Assembly: GCA_963762075.1 (NCBI GenBank)
Contig: CAVXJC010000006.1
Coordinates: 248,001 to 312,000 of the forward strand
Reading direction: 5' to 3'
DNA: 64,000 bases
From: JAOUEA01 sp963762075
Lineage (GTDB): Bacteria; Actinomycetota; UBA4738; HRBIN12
Below the pieces are notes generated by a model. It did not search any database. It saw only the letters and a program-made list of their open reading frames with translations, and was not told the origin of the DNA. Below, in pieces: positions 44,259 through 52,650 of this stretch. How positions within the stretch are numbered: the first letter of the stretch is position 1; each line of letters starts with the position of its first letter. The translations under genes were made by a program, and so were the position numbers.

Positions 44259-44945
44259 TCAGATACCGGCCGCTCGATCCTCGATCTCCCACGTGTGATC
44301 AAGCACGTGCCATGCGGCCCGTCTCGCGAATCGGCGCGGCGTCCACATCGCGCCGCCCCGCGGACCTCGCTCGGGCAGTGCTCCCGCCTTCGCACGTTCG
44401 AGCCCCTCGATCACGGCAGCGCGCTCGCTCTCACGAGACGCCACCGGGTCGCTCTCGTCGATCGTGACGCCCTGGGCGGTCAGGCGCCGCACGTAGCCAG
44501 CTTCAGCCCCCACGACGTGGGCGACGATCGCGTCGAGCTCACGGCCACCACCACGTGGCCCCTTGCGCAGTGGTACTCCCTCGGCATCGACGACGGCCCG
44601 GTCGAACGCCGACCAGCATGCTTCGAACACCGTGCGCAGTCGGGTCCACTCACGCCCCGAGATCGGCTGCGCATCGGCGTCGAACACGCCGTCGGGCGCA
44701 CCGAAGTCGGTGGTCGCATTCCCGGAAACACGCTCGACCACACGAAGGCTGGAGACCGATCTCGGCGCCGAGAACCGGATCCGGCCCGCGCGAAGGACCG
44801 AGGCGTAGCGCGTTCCGTAGTGCTGCAGCGCTTCCAGGGCAGCGTGCTCGTCGCGCCCGCTTCGACACCAACCCGGCCATGCGGCACTGCACGCGAAGGT
44901 TCGCTTGGCGCCGGCTTCCAACAGGCAGTCGATGACGGTGGGCAC
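44259..44945 (-). CDS. DinB/maleylpyruvate-isomerase-fold protein
   Basis: 228 aa; GTG at 44945, preceded by AGGGGGCGGGG. The C-terminal region RRAAWHVLDHTWEIEDR carries the H-x3-H-type metal pair of the DinB superfamily, and AIVAHVVGAEAGYVRRL supplies the third His. The N-terminal ~90 residues are a separate alpha/beta part (VIDCLLEAGAKRTFACSAAWPGW, SGRDEHAALEAL). The family includes thiol-dependent transferases; the substrate is unknown. Same direction as the NYN gene 15 bases upstream, so probably cotranscribed. Confidence 0.7.
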   Translation of the reverse strand: MPTVIDCLLEAGAKRTFACSAAWPGWCRSGRDEHAALEALQHYGTRYASVLRAGRIRFSAPRSVSSLRVVERVSGNATTDFGAPDGVFDADAQPISGREWTRLRTVFEACWSAFDRAVVDAEGVPLRKGPRGGGRELDAIVAHVVGAEAGYVRRLTAQGVTIDESDPVASRESERAAVIEGLERAKAGALPERGPRGGAMWTPRRFARRAAWHVLDHTWEIEDRAAGI

Positions 44946-44960
44946 GAACCGCCCCGCCCC

Positions 44961-46067
44961 CTACGGGATCGAGACGAGGTAGTCCTCGGCCTCGTCGTCC
45001 CACTCGAGCGCCACACAGCCCTGGGTCGCGGCCGCCCGACAGAACTGCAGGAACCCTCGATATCCGTACTTCTTCTCGCTGAAGTCGGGACGCACCTTTC
45101 GCACTCGGTTCTTGAGGCCGCTGAGCTGCACCGGCCCCTGGCTCTGCAGGTCGGCGACGACGTCGCGGAGCAGATCGAACGCCTCGGTCTCCGCGCCCTG
45201 CGAAGGCAGCGCCACCTCTGGGTCGCCCTTGGCCGACCCTTCGCTCAGCTCGATGACGTTTCGCTCCGCGAGGTGGCGCAGCAGCTCGCCGAAGGCGCGG
45301 AAGCCGTGATCGGCCTCGCTGAAGGTGGGATCCTTGCGCAGCAGCGCTCGCTTGACCGATGACGCCAGAACGGATCCGCCCGACGAACGCTCGAGTCCGG
45401 CAACGGTCTGCGCGATGAGGATGGCGAGTTGATCCTCATCGAGTGGCGTCGCGGCATCGGCCGGCTCATCTTCGTCGCCGCGCTCGACCTGGGGTTCGGG
45501 CGGCGGCGCGGCGGGCGTCTCTCCCGACGAAGGCCGGCCGCCGCCCCTGCGTCCGCTGGGGCTGCGTCGACGGCGCTCGGCCGGTACGTCGACGCCTTCC
45601 AACGCCTCGTAGTAGAGGAACTCGTCGCACGCGGGCGGCAGCAGCTTCGATGTGGATTCCTTGATGCCGACACCGATCACCCGCTTGTTGAGCTCCCGCA
45701 GCTTGTGCACGAGCGGGGTGAAGTCGCTGTCGCCGGTGCAGATCACGAACGTCGTGACGTAGTCGCGCTCGAACGCCATCTCGAGGGCGTCGACGCAGAG
45801 CTTGATGTCCGCAGAGTTCTTGCGCGAGGCGCCCATGCGCTGCGGGATCTCGATGAGCTCCACATGGCTGCGCGTGAGCATGCGCCGGTCCTCGTCGAAG
45901 TAGGACCAATCGGCGTACGCCTTGCGAGCGATCACCCGGCCCCGCTCAGCGAGCGCGTCGAGCACCGGGCGAAGGTCGAACTGCATGCCCTCGAGGCGAT
46001 CTCGCGCACCGATCGCGAGGTTCTCGTAGTCGAGGAAGAGGGCGATGCGTTCTTCGTCGATGTCCAC
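44961..46067 (-). CDS. NYN (PIN-like) RNase domain with two OST-HTH/LOTUS domains
   Basis: 368 aa. NYN domain: residues 1-160 with FLDYENLAI, KAYADWSYFDEDRR, KNSADIKLCVDALEMA and TGDSDFTPLVHKLRE supplying the acidic metal-site residues. A basic, disordered linker spans about 165-215 (RRRRSPSGRRGGGR). Two OST-HTH/LOTUS-like repeats follow, near 230-285 (VKRALLRKDPTFSEADHGFRAFGELL) and 305-360 (LKNRVRKVRPDFSEKKYGYRGFLQF). This is the LabA/MARF1-like layout for RNA binding plus cleavage. RNA targets unknown. Soluble, cytoplasmic. Confidence 0.88.
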   Translation of the reverse strand: MDIDEERIALFLDYENLAIGARDRLEGMQFDLRPVLDALAERGRVIARKAYADWSYFDEDRRMLTRSHVELIEIPQRMGASRKNSADIKLCVDALEMAFERDYVTTFVICTGDSDFTPLVHKLRELNKRVIGVGIKESTSKLLPPACDEFLYYEALEGVDVPAERRRRSPSGRRGGGRPSSGETPAAPPPEPQVERGDEDEPADAATPLDEDQLAILIAQTVAGLERSSGGSVLASSVKRALLRKDPTFSEADHGFRAFGELLRHLAERNVIELSEGSAKGDPEVALPSQGAETEAFDLLRDVVADLQSQGPVQLSGLKNRVRKVRPDFSEKKYGYRGFLQFCRAAATQGCVALEWDDEAEDYLVSIP

Positions 46068-46114
46068 CCGTCCAGCCTAGACGGCCGCGGGCGGCGATGG
46101 CGCGCCGCGAAGGC

Positions 46115-46339
46115 TCACGGCGCAGGCGCGTCGGAGGCGGGCCGTTCGCGGACCTCGGTCTCGTCGTCGGGGAGCCCGAGCACCGCGGGATCCGTCGCCT
46201 CGATCGGCGTGCCGGATTCGACGAGGCCGGCCGCCCGGTCGGCGTCGCGTTGCGCACGCGCCACCCGCCGCTCTTCACGGGCGGCCGCCTTGCGCGCCTT
46301 CACGTCCTGACGCTGACGCTTCCCATAGCTCTCCGGCAT
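46115..46339 (-). CDS. Small basic protein of unknown function
   Basis: 74 aa. Residues 5-35 are a highly charged helix (YGKRQRQDVKARKAAAREERRVARAQR) with coiled-coil character. The tail is acidic/Pro-rich. No signal or TM. Such short Lys/Arg-rich proteins occur next to RNA-related genes in actinobacteria, but no family name can be given. Only a weak RBS is seen before the ATG at 46339. Confidence 0.6.
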   Translation of the reverse strand: MPESYGKRQRQDVKARKAAAREERRVARAQRDADRAAGLVESGTPIEATDPAVLGLPDDETEVRERPASDAPAP

Positions 46340-46412
46340 GTCATCAAGATTACCCGGCGCAGGCCGCGCTGCCCCGCCCGGCGAGTCTCGATCCCGAGAG
46401 AGGTCGGAAGCG

Positions 46413-46763
46413 TCAGTCGTCGCCGTCGGGAACCACGAGACGCAGCAGGAGTGTCACGATCGAGATGACCAACGCCGCCCAGAAGTACGCCCAGAAACCG
46501 TCGATCTCGATGCGGTCGGTCAGCGCCGTGGTCACCCAGAGCACGACCATGTTGATCACGATCGCGAACAACCCGAGCGTCACGATCAGGAACGGGATGC
46601 TCAGGATGCGGAGTACCGTGCCGAGCAAGGCGTTCACGAGCCCGAGAACCGCTGCGACGATGAGCAACGACACCAGGCCCTCACGGAGCTCGATGTTCGG
46701 CACGAGCTGAGCGGCGACGAACACCGCGACCGCCACGATCGCCCACCTGATCAAGATCCTCAT
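46413..46763 (-). CDS. Phage-holin-family/DUF360-type four-TM membrane protein
   Basis: 116 aa. ATG at 46763 with AAGGGGGG five bases upstream. Four hydrophobic segments (about 3-22, 33-52, 56-80, 90-112) and the family phrase RWAIVAVAVFVAAQLVPNIEL...LVNALLGTVLRILSIPFLIVTLGLFAIVINMVVLWV. The 'holin' name is historical; this chromosomal family is widespread and its function is unknown. Its start lies just after the 25-base tandem repeats, so its translation or stability may depend on repeat number. Confidence 0.85.
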   Translation of the reverse strand: MRILIRWAIVAVAVFVAAQLVPNIELREGLVSLLIVAAVLGLVNALLGTVLRILSIPFLIVTLGLFAIVINMVVLWVTTALTDRIEIDGFWAYFWAALVISIVTLLLRLVVPDGDD

Positions 46764-46780
46764 GCAACCCCCCTTGCAGA

Positions 46781-46897
46781 TCATCGCGAGCGCAGTCGTC
46801 TCGCGTCATCGCGAGCGCAGTCGTCTCGCGTCATCGCGAGCGCAGTCGTCTCGCGTCATCGCGAGCGCAGTCGTCTCGCGTCATCGCGAGCGCAGTC
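46781..46897. repeat. 25-base tandem repeat, 4 full copies plus 17 bases
   Basis: Units begin at 46781, 46806, 46831, 46856 and a partial at 46881, identical to one another. Each contains an inverted repeat CGCGAG-(9)-CTCGCG that could form a hairpin. Because 25 is not a multiple of 3 it is not a protein repeat. The last partial unit contains the permease stop codon and its final RLRSR codons. The array separates the permease stop from the holin-like RBS. Confidence 0.95.
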
Positions 46898-47801
46898 TAG
46901 GACTCAACACCTCATCGAGCGCGAAGCCGACCATCGTGAACGACAACGTCACCGTCATGATGGCGAGACCCGGCGGGATGAGCCACCACCACCACCCCGC
47001 CGAGAGCGCCCCGGCCGAGAACGAGTCGTCGATGATGCGGCCCCACGAGAGCGCGTCGGCCGGCCCAAGACCCAGGATCGACAGCGTCGTCTCGGACAGG
47101 ATCGCGAGCGCGATCATCAGCACGGCATTCGCGAACAAGATAGGGAAGACGTTGGGCAGCACGTGACGCGCGATCAGGTGCCGGTGGCTCGCCCCCAGAG
47201 CGCGCGAGCGCTCGATGAACGGCCGTTCCTTCACCGACAGAGCCTGGGACCGAACGACGCGAGCCGTGCTCGCCCACGAAGTGAGGGCGATGACCACGAT
47301 CACGTTGACGAGGGTCGGGCCGATCACCGCCGTGAGCGCGATGGCCAGGGCGATCCACGGCAGCACCAAGAACCAGTTCGTGATGCCGTTGAGCGCCGTG
47401 TCGACCCGCGTGCCGCCGAAGTACCCAGCGGTGATGCCGACACCAGCCCCGATGAGCATGGTGCCCATCGCGGCCGTGAACCCGACGAGCAGCGAGATCC
47501 GAGCTCCTTGCACCATCAGCGCGAGCATGGAACGCCCGTAGTTGTCGGTGCCGAGCGGGTATGCGAGCGAGGGTCCGATGAGCAACGGGCCATCGGCGGT
47601 CGCCGGTTCGATCGATGCCGGGTCGATGAACATCGGGCCCACGAGCGCTACGAGCACGAAGAACGAGAGGATGCCGACCCCCACCATCCCTTGGCGGTTG
47701 TGGCGGAACGTGGCCCAATGAGCCGACGCCGAGGCACGGCGTCGCTGCCACACGAGCGCACGCGCCGAGTGAAGCTCCTCGACGTGGCCGCTCGTGGCCA
47801 T
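46881..47801 (-). CDS. Peptide/nickel-type ABC transporter permease (OppC/DppC)
   Basis: 306 aa. N-terminal cytoplasmic region, then a TM near 40-60, a periplasmic loop with GTDNYGRSMLALMVQGARISL (OppC signature) and five further TM helices; the EAA-like loop is VKERPFIERSRALGASHRHLIARHVLPNV. It pairs with the OppB-like gene 1 base upstream. The last five residues and stop codon are formed by the 25-base repeat, so the C-terminus may have been altered by repeat insertion. Confidence 0.92.
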   Translation of the reverse strand: MATSGHVEELHSARALVWQRRRASASAHWATFRHNRQGMVGVGILSFFVLVALVGPMFIDPASIEPATADGPLLIGPSLAYPLGTDNYGRSMLALMVQGARISLLVGFTAAMGTMLIGAGVGITAGYFGGTRVDTALNGITNWFLVLPWIALAIALTAVIGPTLVNVIVVIALTSWASTARVVRSQALSVKERPFIERSRALGASHRHLIARHVLPNVFPILFANAVLMIALAILSETTLSILGLGPADALSWGRIIDDSFSAGALSAGWWWWLIPPGLAIMTVTLSFTMVGFALDEVLSPRLRSR

Positions 47802-47802
47802 C

Positions 47803-48768
47803 TCAGGCTTCCCTCACCCGAGGGTCGAGGTATCCGTAGGTGATGTCGGCCAGCAGGTTGAACACGATCACGGCGGCGCTCGCGAGCAGGAACACCCCCT
47901 GGATGACGGGATAGTCGAGCTGGTTGATCGCCTCATAGGTCAGCAGACCGAGCCCCGGCCACGAGAACACCGCTTCGACCACGATCGCCCCGCCCAACAC
48001 GAATCCGAAGTTCAGGAAGATCAGCGTGAACGTCGGCAGGAACGCGTTGGGCACGACGTGGTTGCGTCGCACCAAGTGCTCGGGCACGCCCTTCGCCCGC
48101 GCGCTCGTCACGTACTCCTCGTTCATCACGTCGAGCATCGAGGAACGCATGATGATCGCGTACTGACCGACGTAGCCGAGCGTCAGCGTGAGCACCGGCA
48201 AGAACAGGTGGTCGAGCACGTCGACGAACCGGGCGGTGCCGGTTCGCCCGCCGGTCTCGAATCCACCGGCCGGGAAGAGTCCCAGGGTGCCGGAGAGCAC
48301 CAGCAGCAGGATCATGCCGAGCCAGCCCTCGGGGATCGAATAGAGGGCAAGCGACCCGTAGAGCGACGATGCGTCGAACGCGCTGCCCCGGCGCCAGCCC
48401 CCCTTGATGCCGATCCAGATGCCGATCGCGGTCGAGAAGACCGTGCCGAGCCCCACGAGCAGCACCGTCGGCCCGAGCCGTGACCAGATCGTCGTCGTCA
48501 CCGTGCGGGCGGTGCGAAGCGAGACGCCGAGGTTGCCCGTGAGCGTCTCGCGCGCGTACGTCACGTATTGGCTTGCGAGCGGCTGGTCGAGCCCCAGCTC
48601 AGCCTGAAGGCTCGCGACGTCAGCTTCGGTCAGGCGCTGGCTCTTGGCGAGCAGTCCGACCGGATCCCCCGGAAGCACGCGGAACAGGAAGAAGTTGAAG
48701 CTCAGCACGAAGGCGAGGGTGACGGCCGCCTGCACGGTCTTGCGAGCGACGTACCGCCTCGCCCCCAC
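47803..48768 (-). CDS. Peptide/nickel-type ABC transporter permease (OppB/DppB)
   Basis: 321 aa; GTG at 48768 with GGAGAGGG upstream. Six TM helices. Typical N-terminus with VLSFNFFLFRVLPGDPVGLLAKSQRLTEADVASLQAELGLDQPL, and EAA loop NEEYVTSARAKGVPEHLVRRNHVVPNAFLP. Forms the heterodimeric channel with the OppC-like protein. No OppD/OppF ATPases are in the window, so these must be encoded elsewhere. Confidence 0.93.
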   Translation of the reverse strand: MGARRYVARKTVQAAVTLAFVLSFNFFLFRVLPGDPVGLLAKSQRLTEADVASLQAELGLDQPLASQYVTYARETLTGNLGVSLRTARTVTTTIWSRLGPTVLLVGLGTVFSTAIGIWIGIKGGWRRGSAFDASSLYGSLALYSIPEGWLGMILLLVLSGTLGLFPAGGFETGGRTGTARFVDVLDHLFLPVLTLTLGYVGQYAIIMRSSMLDVMNEEYVTSARAKGVPEHLVRRNHVVPNAFLPTFTLIFLNFGFVLGGAIVVEAVFSWPGLGLLTYEAINQLDYPVIQGVFLLASAAVIVFNLLADITYGYLDPRVREA

Positions 48769-48816
48769 TCCGCCCTCTCCGCTCGCGTCTCGGGTTCCTC
48801 GGCCGGCTCCGCGCTC

Positions 48817-50652
48817 TCAGGTCTCGTTGAGCTCGCGGCGGCGCCCGCGTCGCGTGAACAGCACCATCGCAGCCACGATGCCGCCCCCGACGACGAGCCA
48901 GATCCACCCCGGGATGCCGCTCGATCCGCCTGATGAGGCCGCCACCGTGTCGTCGACCGACCGCAGCGCGACCAACGAATCGTAGTTGTACCCGGGCATC
49001 AGGTAGCCGTTGGCGCCCGGTGCGGGCACCCACCCGGTGAACCGGTCGCTGCGGTAGGCCTGCAGCCACCCCGGGTAAGCGAGCACGACACTCGGGAGCT
49101 GCTCGTAGGCGCGCCGTTGTGCCTCGAAGACCAGTTCCTGACGCTCCGCGCGATCGAACACCGTGCGCTGCTCCTCGTAGAGGGCATCGAAGGCAGGGTC
49201 CTTCCAGCAGCCGTCGCTCCACGCGCCGCACTGCTCCGAGGTGAACACGAAGAGCTGGTAGTTCGGGTCGGGATCACCGCTCCAGTACCAGATGTAGGCG
49301 TCGAAGTTGCCGGCTCCCCAGAAGTCGTTCATCTTCGCGTCGGAGACAGGCCGGAGCTCCACATCGACACCGATCTGCTGCAGGAAGCCGTCGATCAACT
49401 CGCCCGATTCCACGGCGCCCGTCGTGTCCTGCGACGCGGGGATCAGCAGTTCCAACGGCTCGCCGGTCTGGGGGTCTTCGCGGATGCCGTCGCCGTCGGT
49501 GTCGGCGTAGCCGCCCCCGTCGAGCAGGTCGTTGGCCGCGGCGGGGTCGTAGGCGATCTCGTCCTCGGCGGGGATGTCGAGGTGCCAGTATGCCGACGCC
49601 GGCCTGATGATCGTGTCGCCGGGCGTCGCGGTGCCCTGGTAGACCTTCTCCGCGATCGCCTGCTTGTCGATCGCCATCGCGATCGCCTGGCGCACGGTGA
49701 TGTCGTGCAGCGCCGGCAACGGGTCGGCGTCGGGCCCCTGGCCGCCGAAGTTGAACGCCAGGTTCAGCCACCAGTCCGAGACCACGCGCTGGATCTCGAC
49801 GTTCTCGATGCCTTCGACCGAAGCGATCAACGACGGCTTCAGTCCGTCGGCGAAGTCGATCTCGCCGTTGCGAAGCGCCTGGATCATCGCTTCCTGGTTC
49901 GAATAGAGGCGGTACTCGATGCGATCGACCTCGGGCTCCTCACCCCAGAAGTACGGGTTGCGCTCCATGGTCCAGCCCTGGCCGGGGTTCCACTCGGTCA
50001 GGGTGAATGGGCCGCTTCCGATCGACGGGGTGTTCTCGACCGCCCGGATCGCGCGGAGGCCCTCACCGTCGTACGGCGCCCACACCTTCTCGGGAACGAT
50101 GTAGACCCACGGCGGCATGTCTGGCGCGAACGTGGGCTTCTCCGAGTTCCAGATCAGGGTCTGGTCGTCGGGCGTCTCGAACGTCGGGTCGAACGGGAAG
50201 TAGCTCTTGTACTGGGGGATCTTGTTGTCGATCACGAACCGGTACGTGAAGGCGATGTCGCGCGAGGTGAGCGGCGAGCCGTCGCTCCACTTCAGACCCT
50301 CCTGGATGGCGCACGTCCACCGGGTCGAGTCGTCGTTGGGCTCGCATCCGGTCGCGAGGCTCGGCGCCGGCGAGAGATCGTCCGACGCGAACTTCAGCAT
50401 CATGTCGTACTGCAGCGTCACGACGACCCAGTCGCTGCCCGCGCTCACCGCCCATGGGTTGTCGGTGATGAGATCGGAGACGACCCCGACGCGCAATGCG
50501 AGATCCTCGCCCGCGGCGGGAGTGGCTGTCTGCGCACCGGCGAAGGGCACGGCGATCGTGGCGATGGCCGCAGCCACCACGGCGAGGAGCACGATCGGAC
50601 GGTGCAGGCCTCCATCGCCGCTGCGGTGTCGTGTAGATCCTTTCAGTTTCAT
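48817..50652 (-). CDS. Peptide-type solute-binding protein (SBP family 5) with C-terminal TM anchor
   Basis: 611 aa. ATG at 50652 with GGAGGG upstream. Sec signal in residues 1-40 (ends FAGAQT, no lipobox Cys). Family-5 body: NPWAVSAGSDWVVVTLQYDMM, LKWSDGSPLTSRDIAFTYRF, GSGPFTLTEWNPGQGWTMERNPYFWG, VRQAIAMAIDKQAIAEKVYQG and the Ca-loop-like DTDGDGIRED. After the domain a Ser/Gly linker leads to a TM helix near 582-600 (GWIWLVVGGGIVAAMVLF) and a basic RRGRRR tail. Thus it is held by a C-terminal helix instead of a lipid. First gene of the permease operon. Confidence 0.9.
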   Translation of the reverse strand: MKLKGSTRHRSGDGGLHRPIVLLAVVAAAIATIAVPFAGAQTATPAAGEDLALRVGVVSDLITDNPWAVSAGSDWVVVTLQYDMMLKFASDDLSPAPSLATGCEPNDDSTRWTCAIQEGLKWSDGSPLTSRDIAFTYRFVIDNKIPQYKSYFPFDPTFETPDDQTLIWNSEKPTFAPDMPPWVYIVPEKVWAPYDGEGLRAIRAVENTPSIGSGPFTLTEWNPGQGWTMERNPYFWGEEPEVDRIEYRLYSNQEAMIQALRNGEIDFADGLKPSLIASVEGIENVEIQRVVSDWWLNLAFNFGGQGPDADPLPALHDITVRQAIAMAIDKQAIAEKVYQGTATPGDTIIRPASAYWHLDIPAEDEIAYDPAAANDLLDGGGYADTDGDGIREDPQTGEPLELLIPASQDTTGAVESGELIDGFLQQIGVDVELRPVSDAKMNDFWGAGNFDAYIWYWSGDPDPNYQLFVFTSEQCGAWSDGCWKDPAFDALYEEQRTVFDRAERQELVFEAQRRAYEQLPSVVLAYPGWLQAYRSDRFTGWVPAPGANGYLMPGYNYDSLVALRSVDDTVAASSGGSSGIPGWIWLVVGGGIVAAMVLFTRRGRRRELNET

Positions 50653-50776
50653 CGTGCTCCCTCCGTCTCGTCGTTGGGGCGTGCCGGCTCGTCGCTCCCG
50701 CACGACGCCGAACGTAGACCCCGGCCGTCGACCCGGCCAGACAGTGAGTGCCGCCACGGCAACAGCCCCGAACCGT

Positions 50777-51559
50777 TCATCGCTCCGCCGCCAACATGTC
50801 GACGACCTCGCTATGCACCGCGCCGTTCGATACGAGCAGGTCGGTGCCTGCGCCCGGACGGCTTCCCGCCAACGTGGTGACACAACCTCCGGCTTCTTCG
50901 ACGATCAAGCCGGTCGCGGACCAATCCCACGCCTGACATGGCTCGTGCTCGAGCAACACTTCCACCGAGCCTTGCGCGACGAGCAGATGCGCCCACGCGT
51001 CACTCAGCCCACGCGTTCGTCTGGCGCGGCCGGCGACGCGCAGCAGAGCCTCCCCCCTGCCACCGGCGACCCATTCCTCGATGCCGGAATGCGCGAGGAA
51101 CGACTCGGCCAGCGTCGCCACGTCGGACACGCGCAGCCGGCGCTCGCCCCGCCACGCCCCTCGGCCCCTGACCGCGTGGTAGCGGTCACCGATCGCCGGC
51201 GCATCGGCCACGCCCACCATCGGCACACCCTCGACTTCGAGCGCGATCAGGGTCGTCCACAGGGGGATGCCCTCGGCGTAGAGCTTCGTCCCGTCGACCG
51301 GGTCGATCACCCACCGGCGGCCGTTCGCGCCTTCTTGCAGCCCTTCCTCCTCGCCCAGCACTCCGTCACCCGGGAACCGCGCCGCGATGGCAGCTCTGAT
51401 CGCTCGCTCGGCCCGCCGGTCGACTTCGGTCACAGGCGTCTCGTCGTCCTTCAGCTCGAAAGGAAGCCGGTGGCCGAACCACGAGAGCGTCACCTCTGCA
51501 GCGGTGTCAGCGAGCTCGTGCGCGAAGGCGAGGTCGCCGCTCAGATCGGGTTCGACCAT
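50777..51559 (-). CDS. Inositol-monophosphatase-family phosphatase (HisN/SuhB-like)
   Basis: 260 aa. Metal-site motifs of the family: Glu in GVLGEEEGL, WVIDPVDGTKLYAEGIP (D-P-V-D-G-T) and a C-terminal WDWSATGLIVEEAGG. It hydrolyses phosphate monoesters with Mg2+. Actinobacterial members include histidinol-phosphatase HisN and inositol phosphatase; the sequence does not decide between them here, and no his genes are adjacent. The ATG at 51559 lies 19 bases inside the upstream PHP gene, so the pair overlaps and is probably coupled. Confidence 0.88.
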   Translation of the reverse strand: MVEPDLSGDLAFAHELADTAAEVTLSWFGHRLPFELKDDETPVTEVDRRAERAIRAAIAARFPGDGVLGEEEGLQEGANGRRWVIDPVDGTKLYAEGIPLWTTLIALEVEGVPMVGVADAPAIGDRYHAVRGRGAWRGERRLRVSDVATLAESFLAHSGIEEWVAGGRGEALLRVAGRARRTRGLSDAWAHLLVAQGSVEVLLEHEPCQAWDWSATGLIVEEAGGCVTTLAGSRPGAGTDLLVSNGAVHSEVVDMLAAER

Positions 51560-52503
51560 GCCCTGCGGCCCCGTTCGTCCTCGATCACGATGCGCCGGTA
51601 GTCGAGCTGCATCGGCGGCTCGAATCGCGCCCGCATGACGAGCCCGCGGCCGTCGCGCTCGAGCACGCGCGCGTCTTCCTGACGATTGCGAACACCGGCC
51701 TGCACCGCCCAACCCGTCTCGTAGCGCGAGACCATCACGACGGAACGCGACGGCCCGCATCGCACTTCGATCGCATCACCGTCGACGGCGACATCGAACA
51801 GCTCGGGGCCGTTCGTCGCGTAGAAGTGTCCTCGACGGAGCGCCTCGAGCACGGCATCCTCGGTGCGTTCGGTGGCACGCACCATCGTCCAGGCGTCGTT
51901 GATGTCGAACCCCGGGTAGTGACAGTCGTCGGTCGCGAATCCCCACAGTCGCTGCCCGCGCTCGAGGCACTGGTCCCACACGTACGACGAGTCCCCGCGA
52001 AGGTTCTCGCGCTCGGCGCTCGAGTTGAACAACTCGAGCCCGTGGGTTCCTTCGACCGCCAACAGCGTCTCGAGCGGCATGCCGCTCCAGTACGGGTGAG
52101 CGATGAACGACACGCCGCCCTGGTCGGCGATGCACCTCGCGGCCGTCGAGAGATCGGGGAACGTCTTGTAGTGATACGCGTCGATCGGACCCCACCTCGA
52201 ACGATCGCCGCCCGGATCTTCGGGGATCTCGGCGATGCCGATCGCGAGGATCTCGCTATCGGTGAACGCCTCAGCGTGCGGGTCGGCGGCGAGCTCCGCA
52301 CCGGTGATCACGAGGCAATGCTTCGTGGAGGGCTCGTGCGTGAGCGTCCAGTGATCGGTGATCGTGCAGACGTCGAACCCAGCCCATTCGTGATGGCGCA
52401 CATGCGCGGCAGGGTCGAGGTCGCCGTCGGATCGGGCAGTGTGCGTGTGGAACGCGCTCTTCAGCCAGACGCCGTCGACGTCGAATGGGTTGCCGTCGCT
52501 CAC
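51541..52503 (-). CDS. PHP-domain metal-dependent hydrolase
   Basis: 320 aa; GTG at 52503 with AGGAAGGA eight bases upstream. PHP motifs: H-T-H-T in AFHTHTARSDG, the His of ITDHWTL, Glu in ITGAELA, His in FIAHPYW and D-D-C-H in GFATDDCHYPG. These line a trinuclear metal site for phosphoester hydrolysis. The C-terminal ~80 residues form an added beta-domain (VVMVSRYETGWAVQAG). Substrate not known. Coupled with the IMPase-like phosphatase, so the two could act on related phosphate esters. Confidence 0.85.
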   Translation of the reverse strand: MSDGNPFDVDGVWLKSAFHTHTARSDGDLDPAAHVRHHEWAGFDVCTITDHWTLTHEPSTKHCLVITGAELAADPHAEAFTDSEILAIGIAEIPEDPGGDRSRWGPIDAYHYKTFPDLSTAARCIADQGGVSFIAHPYWSGMPLETLLAVEGTHGLELFNSSAERENLRGDSSYVWDQCLERGQRLWGFATDDCHYPGFDINDAWTMVRATERTEDAVLEALRRGHFYATNGPELFDVAVDGDAIEVRCGPSRSVVMVSRYETGWAVQAGVRNRQEDARVLERDGRGLVMRARFEPPMQLDYRRIVIEDERGRRAWSNPI

Positions 52504-52638
52504 GATCGAGTCCTTCCTGCGTCGTTCGCGTTCGCTCTTCCAGAGGGATCTCGGCACGACGATGGCCGACTCTCGGCGCAGGCTACGGAGGACGTGACCA
52601 CCGAGCAAGGCAGGGAGTGCCCTGGCGGCAACATCCTC

Positions 52639-52644
52639 TACACT
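52639..52644 (+). promoter_or_regulatory. -10 box (TACACT) of a likely leaderless transcript
   Basis: TACACT, 6 bases, then ATG at 52651; no RBS in between. The identical hexamer and spacing occur before the FmdB gene at 53447. Confidence 0.55.
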
Positions 52645-52650
52645 CGTTGC

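Noticed and set aside
46413..46763. Prophage remnant suggested by the 'phage holin' family name
   Set aside because: This DUF360-type family is chromosomal and widespread; no other phage genes are present.
46781..46897. Tandem 25-base units as a CRISPR array
   Set aside because: Units are directly contiguous with no spacers, and no cas gene is present.
46338..47843. Plus-strand frame rich in Arg/His/Asp across the repeats and the permease
   Set aside because: Antisense to the permease and created partly by the 25-base repeats; composition is not protein-like.
49117..50880. Long plus-strand open frame opposite the Opp-type binding protein
   Set aside because: Low-complexity Arg/Val/Leu shadow; the minus-strand gene has signal peptide, RBS and family motifs.
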